From Auanema rhodensis (taxonomy: Eukaryota > Nematoda > Chromadorea > Rhabditida > Rhabditidae), in contig OZ059895.1 in NCBI GenBank assembly GCA_964057225.1, positions 21,090,688-21,154,687 on the forward strand: a DNA stretch of 64,000 nucleotides, read 5' to 3'. Position numbers and translations under genes: made by a program. Shown piece after piece: positions 1 through 14,866 of the stretch. The notes beneath the pieces were generated by a model, which saw only the letters and a program-made list of their open reading frames with translations, was not told where the DNA came from and did no database searches. Within the stretch, counting starts at the first letter, position 1, and each line of letters opens with the position of its first letter.

Positions 1-3000
1 GTGCATGGCAACCATGACTTTAAAATTTACGTGAACTTTAATTTATGCTAATTAAGTGTACACATGATGTGCACTTGGTATGTAATTCGCTTCAAGTCAA
101 AGATAAAGAGATGCGGTTTTCAAAATTAGATTCCCTATGTCCATATTAGTCTAAAAACAAATTTTTATTAATATTGGTGAATGGTAACCATGACTTTGAA
201 ATTTACGTGAACTTTAATTTATGCTAATTAAGTGTACACATGATGTGCACTTGGTATGTAACTCGCTTCACGTGAAAGATGAAGAGATGCGGTTTTCAAA
301 ATTAGATTCCTCATGTCCATATTAGTCTAAAAACACATTTTTGTTGATATAGGTGGATGGTAACCATGACTTTGAAATTTACGTGAACTTCAATTTATGC
401 TAATTAAGTGTACACATGATGTGCACTTGGTATGTAATTCGCTTCAAGTCAAAGATAAAGAGATGCGGTTTTCAAAATTAGATTCCCTATGTCCATATTA
501 GTCTAAAAACAAATTTTTATTAATATTGGTGAATGGTAACCATGACTTTGAAATTTACGTGAACTTTAATTCATGCTAATTAAGTGTACACATGATGTGC
601 ACTTGGTATGTAACTCGCTTCACGTGAAAGATAAAGAGATGCGGTTTTCAAAATAGATTCCCCATTTCCATATTAGTCTAAAAACAAATTTTTATTGATA
701 TTGCTGCATGGCAACCATGACTTTAAAATTTACGTGAACTTTAATTTATGCTAATTAAGTGTACACATGATGTGCACTTGGTATGTAACTCGCTTTACGT
801 CAAAGATAAAGAGATGCGGTTTTCAAAATTAGATTCCCCATGTCCATATTAGTCTAAAAACAAATTTTTATTATTATTGGTGCATGGTAACCATGACTTT
901 GAAATTTACGTGATCTTTAATTTATGCTAATTAAGTGTACACATGATGTGCACTTGGTATGTAACTCGCTTTACGTCAAAGATAAAGAGATACGGTTTTT
1001 AAAATTAGATTCCCCATTTCCATGTTAGTCTAAAAACAAATTTTTATTGATATTGGTGCATGGCAACCATGACTTTAAAATTTACGTGAACTTAAATTTA
1101 TGCTAATTAAGTGTACACATGTTGTGCACTTGGTATGTAACTCGCTTCACGTCAAAGATAAAGAGATGCGGTTTTCAAAATTAGATTCCCCATGTCCATA
1201 TTAGTCTAAAAACAAATTTTTATTAATATTGGTGCATGGTAACCATGACTTTGAAATTTACGTGAACTTTAATTTATGCTAATTAAGTGAACACATGATG
1301 TGCACTTGGTATGTAACTCGCTTCACGTCAAAGATAAAGAGATGCGGTTTTCAAAATTAGATTCCCCATGTCCATATTAGTCTAAAAACAAATTTTTATT
1401 AATATTGGTGCATGGTAACCATGACTTTGAAATTTACGTGAACTTTAATTTATGCTAATTAAGTGTGCACATGATGTGCACTTGGTATGTAACTCGCTTC
1501 ACGTGAAAGATGAAGAGATGCGGTTTTCAAAATTAGATTCCTCATGTCCATATTAGTCTAAAAACGAATTTTTATTGATATTGGTGCATGGTAACCATGA
1601 CTTTGAAATTTACGTGAACTTTAATTTATGCTAATTAAGTGTACACATGATGTGCACTTGGTATGTAACTCGCTTCATGTGAAAGATGAAGAGATGCGGT
1701 TTTCAAAATTAGATTCCTCATGTCCATATTAGTCTAAAAACGAATTTTTATTAATATTGGTGCATGGTAACCATGACTTTGAAATTTACGTGAACTTTAA
1801 TTTATGCTAATTAAGTGTACACATGATGTGCACTTGGTATGCAACTCGCTTCACGTGAAAGATGAAGAGATGCGGTTTTCAAAATTAGATTCCCCATGTC
1901 CATATTAGTCTAAAAACAAATTTTTATTAATATTGGTGCATGGTAACCATGACTTTGAAATTTACGTGTACTTCAATTTATGCTAATTAAGTGTACACGT
2001 GATGTGCGCTTGGTATGTAACTCGCTTCACGTGAAAGATGAAGAGATGCGGTTTTCAAAATTAGATTCCCCATGTCCATATTAGTCTAAAAACAAATTTT
2101 TATTAATATTGGTGCATGGTAACCATGACTTTGAAATTTACGTGAACTTCAATTTATGCTAATTAAGTGTACACGTGATGTGCGCTTGGTATGTAACTCG
2201 CTTCACGTGAAAGATGAAGAGATGCGGTTTTCAAAATTAGATTTCCCATTTCCATATTAGTCTAAAAACAAATTTTTATTGATATTGGTGCATGGTAACC
2301 ATGACTTTGAAATTTACGTGAACTTCAATTTATGCTAATTAAGTGTACACATGATGTGCACTTGGTATGTAACTCGCTTCAAGTCAAAGATAAAGAGATG
2401 CGGTTTTCAAAATTAGATTCCCTATGTCCATATTAGTCTAAAAACAAATTTTTATTAATATTGGTGCATGGTAACCATGACTTTGAAATTTACGTGAACT
2501 TTAATTTATGCTAATTAAGTGTACACGTGATGTGCACTTGGTATGTAACTCGCTTCACGTGAAAGATAAAGAGATGCGGTTTTCAAAATTAGATTCCCCA
2601 TTTCCAAATTAGTCTAAAAACAAATTTTTATTGATATTGGTGCATGGTAACCATGACTTTGAAATTTACGTGAACTTTAATTTATGCTAATTAAGTGTAC
2701 ACATGATGTGCACTTGGTATGCAACTCGCTTCACGTGAAAGATGAAGAGATGCGGTTTTCAAAATTAGATTCCCCATGTCCATATTAGTCTAAAAACAAA
2801 TTTTTATTAATATTGGTGCATGGTAACCATGACTTTGAAATTTACGTGAACTTTAATTTATGCTAATTAAGTGTACACATGATGTGCACTTGGTATGTAA
2901 CTCGCTTCACGTCAAAGATAAAGAGATGCGGTTTTCAAAATTAGATTCCACATGTCCATATTAGTCTAAAAACGAATTTTTATTGATATTGGTGCATGGT

Positions 3001-5454
3001 AACCATGACTTTGAAATTTACGTGAACTTTAATTTATGCTAATTAAGTGTACACATGATGTGCACTTGGTATGTAACTCGCTTCACGTGAAAGATAAAGG
3101 GATGCGGTTTTCAAAATTAGATTACCCATGTCCATATTAGTCTAAAAACAAATTTTTATTGATATTGGTGCATGGTAACCATGACTTTGAAATTTACGTG
3201 AACTTTAATTTATGCTTATTAAGTGTACACGTGATGTGCACTTGGTATGTAACTCGCTTCACGTGAAAGATAAAGGGATGCGGTTTTCAAAATTAGATTC
3301 CCCATGTCCATATTAGTCTAAAAACAAATTTTTATTGATATTGGTGCATGGTAACCATGACTTTGAAATTTACGTGAACTTCAAATTATGCTAATTAAGT
3401 GTACACGTGATGTGCGCTTGGTATGTAACTCGCTTCACGTGAAAGATGAAGAGATGCGGTTTTCAAAATAGATTCCCCATTTCCATATTAGTCTAAAAAC
3501 AAATTTTTATTGATATTGGTGCATGGTAACCATGACTTTGAAATTTACGTGAACTTCAATTTATGCTAATTAAGTGTACACATGATGTGCACTTGGTATG
3601 TAACTCGCTTCAAGTCAAAGATAAAGAGATGCGGTTTTCAAAATTAGATTCCCTATGTCCATATTAGTCTAAAAACAAATTTTTATTAATATTGGTGCAT
3701 GGTAACCATGACTTTGAAATTTACGTGAACTTCAATTTATGCTAATTAAGTGTACACGTGATGTGCGCTTGGTATGTAACTCGCTTCACGTGAAAGATGA
3801 AGAGATGCGGTTTTCAAAATTAGATTCCCCATTTCCATATTAGCCTAAAAACAAATTTTTATTGATATTGGTGCATGGTAACCATGACTTTGAAATTTAC
3901 GTGAACTTCAATTTATGCTAATTAAGTGTACACATGATGTGCACTTGGTATGTAACTCGCTTCAAGTCAAAGATAAAGAGATGCGGTTTTCAAAATTAGA
4001 TTCCCTATGTCCATATTAGTCTAAAAACAAATTTTTATTAATATTGGTGCATGGTAACCATGACTTTGAAATTTACGTGAACTTTAATTTATGCTAATTA
4101 AGTGTACACGTGATGTGCACTTGGTATGTAACTCGCTTCACGTGAAAGATAAAGAGATGCGGTTTTCAAAATTAGATTCCCCATTTCCAAATTAGTCTAA
4201 AAACAAATTTTTATTAATATTGGTGCATGGTAACCATGACTTTGAAATTTACGTGAACTTTAATTTATGCTAATTAAGTGTACACATGATGTGCACTTGG
4301 TATGTAACTCGCTTCACGTCAAAGATAAAGAGATGCGGTTTTCAAAATTAGATTCCCCATGTCCATATTAGTCTAAAAACAAATTTTTATTAATATTGGT
4401 GCATGGTAACCATGACTTTGAAATTTACGTGAACTTTAATTTATGCTAATTAAGTGTACACATGATGTGCACTTGGTATGTAACTCGCTTCACGTGAAAG
4501 ATGAAGAGATGCGGTTTTCAAAATTAGATTCCTCATGTCCATATTAGACTAAAAACGAATTTTTATTGATATTGGTGCATGGTAACCATGACTTTGAAAT
4601 TTACGTGAACTTTAATTTATGCTAATTAAGTGTACACATGATGTGCACTTGGTATGTAACTCGCTTCATGTGAAAGATGAAGAGATGCGGTTTTCAAAAT
4701 TAGATTCCCCATGTCCATATTAGTCTAAAAACAAATTTTTATTGATATTGGTGCATGGTAACCATGACTTTGAAATTTACGTGAACTTTAATTTATGCTA
4801 ATTAAGTGTACACATGATGTGCACTTGGTATGCAACTCGCTTCACGTGAAAGATGAAGAGATGCGGTTTTCAAAATTAGATTCCCCATGTCCATATTAGT
4901 CTAAAAACAAATTTTTATTAATATTGGTGCATGGTAACCATGACTTTGAAATTTACGTGAACTTCAATTTATGCTAATTAAGTGTACACGTGATGTGCGC
5001 TTGGTATGTAACTCGCTTCACGTGAAAGATGAAGAGATGCGGTTTTCAAAATTAGATTCCCCATTTCAATATTAGTCTAAAAACAAATTTTTATTGATAT
5101 TGGTGCATGGTAACCATGACTTTGAAATTTACGTGAACTTCAATTTATGCTAATTAAGTGTACACATGATGTGCACTTGGTATGTAACTCGCTTCAAGTC
5201 AAAGATAAAGAGATGCGGTTTTCAAAATTAGATTCCCCATGTCCATATTAGTCTAAAAACAAATTTTTATTGATATTGGTGCATGGTAACCATGACTTTG
5301 AAATTTACGTGAACTTCAAATTATGCTAATTAAGTGTACACGTGATGTGCGCTTGGTATGTAACTCGCTTCACGTGAAAGATGAAGAGATGCGGTTTTCA
5401 AAATTAGATTCCTCATGTCCATATTAGTCTAAAAACAAATTTTTATTGATATTG
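1..5454 (+). repeat. HOR copy A: 31 monomers, 5,454 bp
   Basis: The unit begins with a diagnostic monomer (GGCAACC, TTTAAAAT, GTATGTAATTCGCTTCAAG) that recurs at 5455. Length is 31 x 176 minus 2; the two missing bases are the ATTAG to ATAG deletions near 651 and 3465. Other barcodes in order are TTTTTGTTGATATAGG near 350, TTATTATTATTGG near 870, GTGAACAC near 1289, GTGTGCAC near 1466, CGTGTACTTC near 1970, CCACATG near 2950, TAGCCTAAAA at 3841, TAGACTAAAA at 4545 and CATTTCAATATT near 5063. Neighbouring monomers differ from one another far more than the same position differs between copies, which defines a higher-order repeat. Confidence 0.95.
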
Positions 5455-8400
5455 GTGCATGGCAACCATGACTTTAAAATTTACGTGAACTTTAATTTAT
5501 GCTAATTAAGTGTACACATGATGTGCACTTGGTATGTAATTCGCTTCAAGTCAAAGATAAAGAGATGCGGTTTTCAAAATTAGATTCCCTATGTCCATAT
5601 TAGTCTAAAAACAAATTTTTATTAATATTGGTGAATGGTAACCATGACTTTGAAATTTACGTGAACTTTAATTTATGCTAATTAAGTGTACACATGATGT
5701 GCACTTGGTATGTAACTCGCTTCACGTGAAAGATGAAGAGATGCGGTTTTCAAAATTAGATTCCTCATGTCCATATTAGTCTAAAAACACATTTTTGTTG
5801 ATATAGGTGGATGGTAACCATGACTTTGAAATTTACGTGAACTTCAATTTATGCTAATTAAGTGTACACATGATGTGCACTTGGTATGTAATTCGCTTCA
5901 AGTCAAAGATAAAGAGATGCGGTTTTCAAAATTAGATTCCCTATGTCCATATTAGTCTAAAAACAAATTTTTATTAATATTGGTGAATGGTAACCATGAC
6001 TTTGAAATTTACGTGAACTTTAATTCATGCTAATTAAGTGTACACATGATGTGCACTTGGTATGTAACTCGCTTCACGTGAAAGATAAAGAGATGCGGTT
6101 TTCAAAATAGATTCCCCATTTCCATATTAGTCTAAAAACAAATTTTTATTGATATTGCTGCATGGCAACCATGACTTTAAAATTTACGTGAACTTTAATT
6201 TATGCTAATTAAGTGTACACATGATGTGCACTTGGTATGTAACTCGCTTTACGTCAAAGATAAAGAGATGCGGTTTTCAAAATTAGATTCCCCATGTCCA
6301 TATTAGTCTAAAAACAAATTTTTATTATTATTGGTGCATGGTAACCATGACTTTGAAATTTACGTGATCTTTAATTTATGCTAATTAAGTGTACACATGA
6401 TGTGCACTTGGTATGTAACTCGCTTTACGTCAAAGATAAAGAGATACGGTTTTTAAAATTAGATTCCCCATTTCCATGTTAGTCTAAAAACAAATTTTTA
6501 TTGATATTGGTGCATGGCAACCATGACTTTAAAATTTACGTGAACTTAAATTTATGCTAATTAAGTGTACACATGTTGTGCACTTGGTATGTAACTCGCT
6601 TCACGTCAAAGATAAAGAGATGCGGTTTTCAAAATTAGATTCCCCATGTCCATATTAGTCTAAAAACAAATTTTTATTAATATTGGTGCATGGTAACCAT
6701 GACTTTGAAATTTACGTGAACTTTAATTTATGCTAATTAAGTGAACACATGATGTGCACTTGGTATGTAACTCGCTTCACGTCAAAGATAAAGAGATGCG
6801 GTTTTCAAAATTAGATTCCCCATGTCCATATTAGTCTAAAAACAAATTTTTATTAATATTGGTGCATGGTAACCATGACTTTGAAATTTACGTGAACTTT
6901 AATTTATGCTAATTAAGTGTGCACATGATGTGCACTTGGTATGTAACTCGCTTCACGTGAAAGATGAAGAGATGCGGTTTTCAAAATTAGATTCCTCATG
7001 TCCATATTAGTCTAAAAACGAATTTTTATTGATATTGGTGCATGGTAACCATGACTTTGAAATTTACGTGAACTTTAATTTATGCTAATTAAGTGTACAC
7101 ATGATGTGCACTTGGTATGTAACTCGCTTCATGTGAAAGATGAAGAGATGCGGTTTTCAAAATTAGATTCCTCATGTCCATATTAGTCTAAAAACGAATT
7201 TTTATTAATATTGGTGCATGGTAACCATGACTTTGAAATTTACGTGAACTTTAATTTATGCTAATTAAGTGTACACATGATGTGCACTTGGTATGCAACT
7301 CGCTTCACGTGAAAGATGAAGAGATGCGGTTTTCAAAATTAGATTCCCCATGTCCATATTAGTCTAAAAACAAATTTTTATTAATATTGGTGCATGGTAA
7401 CCATGACTTTGAAATTTACGTGTACTTCAATTTATGCTAATTAAGTGTACACGTGATGTGCGCTTGGTATGTAACTCGCTTCACGTGAAAGATGAAGAGA
7501 TGCGGTTTTCAAAATTAGATTCCCCATGTCCATATTAGTCTAAAAACAAATTTTTATTAATATTGGTGCATGGTAACCATGACTTTGAAATTTACGTGAA
7601 CTTCAATTTATGCTAATTAAGTGTACACGTGATGTGCGCTTGGTATGTAACTCGCTTCACGTGAAAGATGAAGAGATGCGGTTTTCAAAATTAGATTTCC
7701 CATTTCCATATTAGTCTAAAAACAAATTTTTATTGATATTGGTGCATGGTAACCATGACTTTGAAATTTACGTGAACTTCAATTTATGCTAATTAAGTGT
7801 ACACATGATGTGCACTTGGTATGTAACTCGCTTCAAGTCAAAGATAAAGAGATGCGGTTTTCAAAATTAGATTCCCTATGTCCATATTAGTCTAAAAACA
7901 AATTTTTATTAATATTGGTGCATGGTAACCATGACTTTGAAATTTACGTGAACTTTAATTTATGCTAATTAAGTGTACACGTGATGTGCACTTGGTATGT
8001 AACTCGCTTCACGTGAAAGATAAAGAGATGCGGTTTTCAAAATTAGATTCCCCATTTCCAAATTAGTCTAAAAACAAATTTTTATTGATATTGGTGCATG
8101 GTAACCATGACTTTGAAATTTACGTGAACTTTAATTTATGCTAATTAAGTGTACACATGATGTGCACTTGGTATGCAACTCGCTTCACGTGAAAGATGAA
8201 GAGATGCGGTTTTCAAAATTAGATTCCCCATGTCCATATTAGTCTAAAAACAAATTTTTATTAATATTGGTGCATGGTAACCATGACTTTGAAATTTACG
8301 TGAACTTTAATTTATGCTAATTAAGTGTACACATGATGTGCACTTGGTATGTAACTCGCTTCACGTCAAAGATAAAGAGATGCGGTTTTCAAAATTAGAT

Positions 8401-10908
8401 TCCACATGTCCATATTAGTCTAAAAACGAATTTTTATTGATATTGGTGCATGGTAACCATGACTTTGAAATTTACGTGAACTTTAATTTATGCTAATTAA
8501 GTGTACACATGATGTGCACTTGGTATGTAACTCGCTTCACGTGAAAGATAAAGGGATGCGGTTTTCAAAATTAGATTACCCATGTCCATATTAGTCTAAA
8601 AACAAATTTTTATTGATATTGGTGCATGGTAACCATGACTTTGAAATTTACGTGAACTTTAATTTATGCTTATTAAGTGTACACGTGATGTGCACTTGGT
8701 ATGTAACTCGCTTCACGTGAAAGATAAAGGGATGCGGTTTTCAAAATTAGATTCCCCATGTCCATATTAGTCTAAAAACAAATTTTTATTGATATTGGTG
8801 CATGGTAACCATGACTTTGAAATTTACGTGAACTTCAAATTATGCTAATTAAGTGTACACGTGATGTGCGCTTGGTATGTAACTCGCTTCACGTGAAAGA
8901 TGAAGAGATGCGGTTTTCAAAATAGATTCCCCATTTCCATATTAGTCTAAAAACAAATTTTTATTGATATTGGTGCATGGTAACCATGACTTTGAAATTT
9001 ACGTGAACTTCAATTTATGCTAATTAAGTGTACACATGATGTGCACTTGGTATGTAACTCGCTTCAAGTCAAAGATAAAGAGATGCGGTTTTCAAAATTA
9101 GATTCCCTATGTCCATATTAGTCTAAAAACAAATTTTTATTAATATTGGTGCATGGTAACCATGACTTTGAAATTTACGTGAACTTCAATTTATGCTAAT
9201 TAAGTGTACACGTGATGTGCGCTTGGTATGTAACTCGCTTCACGTGAAAGATGAAGAGATGCGGTTTTCAAAATTAGATTCCCCATTTCCATATTAGCCT
9301 AAAAACAAATTTTTATTGATATTGGTGCATGGTAACCATGACTTTGAAATTTACGTGAACTTCAATTTATGCTAATTAAGTGTACACATGATGTGCACTT
9401 GGTATGTAACTCGCTTCAAGTCAAAGATAAAGAGATGCGGTTTTCAAAATTAGATTCCCTATGTCCATATTAGTCTAAAAACAAATTTTTATTAATATTG
9501 GTGCATGGTAACCATGACTTTGAAATTTACGTGAACTTTAATTTATGCTAATTAAGTGTACACGTGATGTGCACTTGGTATGTAACTCGCTTCACGTGAA
9601 AGATAAAGAGATGCGGTTTTCAAAATTAGATTCCCCATTTCCAAATTAGTCTAAAAACAAATTTTTATTAATATTGGTGCATGGTAACCATGACTTTGAA
9701 ATTTACGTGAACTTTAATTTATGCTAATTAAGTGTACACATGATGTGCACTTGGTATGTAACTCGCTTCACGTCAAAGATAAAGAGATGCGGTTTTCAAA
9801 ATTAGATTCCCCATGTCCATATTAGTCTAAAAACAAATTTTTATTAATATTGGTGCATGGTAACCATGACTTTGAAATTTACGTGAACTTTAATTTATGC
9901 TAATTAAGTGTACACATGATGTGCACTTGGTATGTAACTCGCTTCACGTGAAAGATGAAGAGATGCGGTTTTCAAAATTAGATTCCTCATGTCCATATTA
10001 GACTAAAAACGAATTTTTATTGATATTGGTGCATGGTAACCATGACTTTGAAATTTACGTGAACTTTAATTTATGCTAATTAAGTGTACACATGATGTGC
10101 ACTTGGTATGTAACTCGCTTCATGTGAAAGATGAAGAGATGCGGTTTTCAAAATTAGATTCCCCATGTCCATATTAGTCTAAAAACAAATTTTTATTGAT
10201 ATTGGTGCATGGTAACCATGACTTTGAAATTTACGTGAACTTTAATTTATGCTAATTAAGTGTACACATGATGTGCACTTGGTATGCAACTCGCTTCACG
10301 TGAAAGATGAAGAGATGCGGTTTTCAAAATTAGATTCCCCATGTCCATATTAGTCTAAAAACAAATTTTTATTAATATTGGTGCATGGTAACCATGACTT
10401 TGAAATTTACGTGAACTTCAATTTATGCTAATTAAGTGTACACGTGATGTGCGCTTGGTATGTAACTCGCTTCACGTGAAAGATGAAGAGATGCGGTTTT
10501 CAAAATTAGATTCCCCATTTCAATATTAGTCTAAAAACAAATTTTTATTGATATTGGTGCATGGTAACCATGACTTTGAAATTTACGTGAACTTCAATTT
10601 ATGCTAATTAAGTGTACACATGATGTGCACTTGGTATGTAACTCGCTTCAAGTCAAAGATAAAGAGATGCGGTTTTCAAAATTAGATTCCCCATGTCCAT
10701 ATTAGTCTAAAAACAAATTTTTATTGATATTGGTGCATGGTAACCATGACTTTGAAATTTACGTGAACTTCAAATTATGCTAATTAAGTGTACACGTGAT
10801 GTGCGCTTGGTATGTAACTCGCTTCACGTGAAAGATGAAGAGATGCGGTTTTCAAAATTAGATTCCTCATGTCCATATTAGTCTAAAAACAAATTTTTAT
10901 TGATATTG
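5455..10908 (+). repeat. HOR copy B: 31 monomers, 5,454 bp
   Basis: Every barcode of copy A reappears here displaced by exactly 5,454 bp: the ATAG deletions near 6105 and 8919, TTATTATTATTGG near 6325, GTGAACAC near 6743, TAGCCTAAAA near 9295, TAGACTAAAA at 9999 and CATTTCAATATT near 10517. In the places I compared line by line I saw no difference from copy A. That means either a very recent tandem duplication or conversion, or an assembly duplication. Both its edges fall inside continuous satellite, so no independent boundary marks it. Confidence 0.95.
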
Positions 10909-13900
10909 GTGCATGGCAACCATGACTTTAAAATTTACGTGAACTTTAATTTATGCTAATTAAGTGTACACATGATGTGCACTTGGTATGTAATTCGCTT
11001 CAAGTCAAAGATAAAGAGATGCGGTTTTCAAAATTAGATTCCCTATGTCCATATTAGTCTAAAAACAAATTTTTATTAATATTGGTGAATGGTAACCATG
11101 ACTTTGAAATTTACGTGAACTTTAATTTATGCTAATTAAGTGTACACATGATGTGCACTTGGTATGTAACTCGCTTCACGTGAAAGATGAAGAGATGCGG
11201 TTTTCAAAATTAGATTCCTCATGTCCATATTAGTCTAAAAACACATTTTTGTTGATATAGGTGGATGGTAACCATGACTTTGAAATTTACGTGAACTTCA
11301 ATTTATGCTAATTAAGTGTACACATGATGTGCACTTGGTATGTAATTCGCTTCAAGTCAAAGATAAAGAGATGCGGTTTTCAAAATTAGATTCCCTATGT
11401 CCATATTAGTCTAAAAACAAATTTTTATTAATATTGGTGAATGGTAACCATGACTTTGAAATTTACGTGAACTTTAATTCATGCTAATTAAGTGTACACA
11501 TGATGTGCACTTGGTATGTAACTCGCTTCACGTGAAAGATAAAGAGATGCGGTTTTCAAAATAGATTCCCCATTTCCATATTAGTCTAAAAACAAATTTT
11601 TATTGATATTGCTGCATGGCAACCATGACTTTAAAATTTACGTGAACTTTAATTTATGCTAATTAAGTGTACACATGATGTGCACTTGGTATGTAACTCG
11701 CTTTACGTCAAAGATAAAGAGATGCGGTTTTCAAAATTAGATTCCCCATGTCCATATTAGTCTAAAAACAAATTTTTATTAATATTGGTGCATGGTAACC
11801 ATGACTTTGAAATTTACGTGATCTTTAATTTATGCTAATTAAGTGTACACATGATGTGCACTTGGTATGTAACTCGCTTTACGTCAAAGATAAAGAGATA
11901 CGGTTTTTAAAATTAGATTCCCCATTTCCATGTTAGTCTAAAAACAAATTTTTATTGATATTGGTGCATGGCAACCATGACTTTAAAATTTACGTGAACT
12001 TAAATTTATGCTAATTAAGTGTACACATGTTGTGCACTTGGTATGTAACTCGCTTCACGTCAAAGATAAAGAGATGCGGTTTTCAAAATTAGATTCCCCA
12101 TGTCCATATTAGTCTAAAAACAAAGTTTTATTAATATTGGTGCATGGTAACCATGACTTTGAAATTTACGTGAACTTTAATTTATGCTAATTAAGTGTAC
12201 ACATGATGTGCACTTGGTATGTAACTCGCTTCACGTCAAAGATAAAGAGATGCGGTTTTCAAAATTAGATTCCCCATGTCCATATTAGTCTAAAAACAAA
12301 TTTTTATTAATATTGGTGCATGGTAACCATGACTTTGAAATTTACGTGAACTTTAATTTATGCTAATTAAGTGTGCACATGATGTGCACTTGGTATGTAA
12401 CTCGCTTCACGTGAAAGATGAAGAGATGCGGTTTTCAAAATTAAATTCCTCATGTCCATATTAGTCTAAAAACGAATTTTTATTGATATTGGTGCATGGT
12501 AACCATGACTTTGAAATTTACGTGAACTTTAATTTATGCTAATTAAGTGTACACATGATGTGCACTTGGTATGTAACTCGCTTCATGTGAAAGATGAAGA
12601 GATGCGGTTTTCAAAATTAGATTCCTCATGTCCATATTAGTCTAAAAACGAATTTTTATTAATATTGGTGCATGGTAACCATGACTTTGAAATTTACGTG
12701 AACTTTAATTTATGCTAATTAAGTGTACACATGATGTGCACTTGGTATGCAACTCGCTTCACGTGAAAGATGAAGAGATGCGGTTTTCAAAATTAGATTC
12801 CCCATGTCCATATTAGTCTAAAAACAAATTTTTATTAATATTGGTGCATGGTAACCATGACTTTGAAATTTACGTGTACTTCAATTTATGCTAATTAAGT
12901 GTACACGTGATGTGCGCTTGGTATGTAACTCGCTTCACGTGAAAGATGAAGAGATGCGGTTTTCAAAATTAGATTCCCCATGTCCATATTAGTCTAAAAA
13001 CAAATTTTTATTAATATTGGTGCATGGTAACCATGACTTTGAAATTTACGTGAACTTCAATTTATGCTAATTAAGTGTACACGTGATGTGCGCTTGGTAT
13101 GTAACTCGCTTCACGTGAAAGATGAAGAGATGCGGTTTTCAAAATTAGATTTCCCATTTCCATATTAGTCTAAAAACAAATTTTTATTGATATTGGTGCA
13201 TGGTAACCATGACTTTGAAATTTACGTGAACTTCAATTTATGCTAATTAAGTGTACACATGATGTGCACTTGGTATGTAACTCGCTTCAAGTCAAAGATA
13301 AAGAGATGCGGTTTTCAAAATTAGATTCCCTATGTCCATATTAGTCTAAAAACAAATTTTTATTAATATTGGTGCATGGTAACCATGACTTTGAAATTTA
13401 CGTGAACTTTAATTTATGCTAATTAAGTGTACACGTGATGTGCACTTGGTATGTAACTCGCTTCACGTGAAAGATAAAGAGATGCGGTTTTCAAAATTAG
13501 ATTCCCCATTTCCAAATTAGTCTAAAAACAAATTTTTATTGATATTGGTGCATGGTAACCATGACTTTGAAATTTACGTGAACTTTAATTTATGCTAATT
13601 AAGTGTACACATGATGTGCATTTGGTATGCAACTCGCTTCACGTGAAAGATGAAGAGATGCGGTTTTCAAAATTAGATTCCCCATGTCCATATTAGTCTA
13701 AAAACAAATTTTTATTAATATTGGTGCATGGTAACCATGACTTTGAAATTTACGTGAACTTTAATTTATGCTAATTAAGTGTACACATGATGTGCACTTG
13801 GTATGTAACTCGCTTCACGTCAAAGATAAAGAGATGCGGTTTTCAAAATTAGATTCCACATGTCCATATTAGTCTAAAAACGAATTTTTATTGATATTGG

Positions 13901-14866
13901 TGCATGGTAACCATGACTTTGAAATTTACGTGAACTTTAATTTATGCTAATTAAGTGTACACATGATGTGCACTTGGTATGTAACTCGCTTCACGTGAAA
14001 GATAAAGGGATGCGGTTTTCAAAATTAGATTACCCATGTCCATATTAGTCTAAAAACAAATTTTTATTGATATTGGTGCATGGTAACCATGACTTTGAAA
14101 TTTACGTGAACTTTAATTTATGCTTATTAAGTGTACACGTGATGTGCACTTGGTATGTAACTCGCTTCACGTGAAAGATAAAGGGATGCGGTTTTCAAAA
14201 TTAGATTCCCCATGTCCATATTAGTCTAAAAACAAATTTTTATTGATATTGGTGCATGGTAACCATGACTTTGAAATTTACGTGAACTTCAAATTATGCT
14301 AATTAAGTGTACACGTGATGTGCGCTTGGTATGTAACTCGCTTCACGTGAAAGATGAAGAGATGCGGTTTTCAAAATAGATTCCCCATTTCCATATTAGT
14401 CTAAAAACAAATTTTTATTGATATTGGTGCATGGTAACCATGACTTTGAAATTTACGTGAACTTCAATTTATGCTAATTAAGTGTACACATGATGTGCAC
14501 TTGGTATGTAACTCGCTTCAAGTCAAAGATAAAGAGATGCGGTTTTCAAAATTAGATTCCCTATGTCCATATTAGTCTAAAAACAAATTTTTATTAATAT
14601 TGGTGCATGGTAACCATGACTTTGAAATTTACGTGAACTTCAATTTATGCTAATTAAGTGTACACGTGATGTGCGCTTGGTATGTAACTCGCTTCACGTG
14701 AAAGATGAAAAGATGCGGTTTTCAAAATTAGATTCCCCATTTCCATATTAGCCTAAAAACAAATTTTTATTGATATTGGTGCATGGTAACCATGACTTTG
14801 AAATTTACGTGAACTTCAATTTATGCTAATTAAGTGTACACATGATGTGCACTTGGTATGTAACTC
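10909..14866 (+). repeat. HOR copy C, partial (about 22.5 monomers)
   Basis: This follows copy B in register (start marker at 10909, offset 5,454) and keeps the monomer order up to about 14866, where CTTCAAGTC of the HOR is replaced by CTTCACGTC and the order changes. It differs from A and B at several single bases: TTATTAATATT instead of TTATTATTATT near 11780, CAAAGTTTTA at 12121, GTGTACAC instead of GTGAACAC near 12197, TTAAATTCC near 12442, GCATTTGG near 13619 and GATGAAAAG near 14706. Most of these private variants also occur in the copy at 35012, so C belongs to that sublineage rather than to A/B. Confidence 0.9.
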
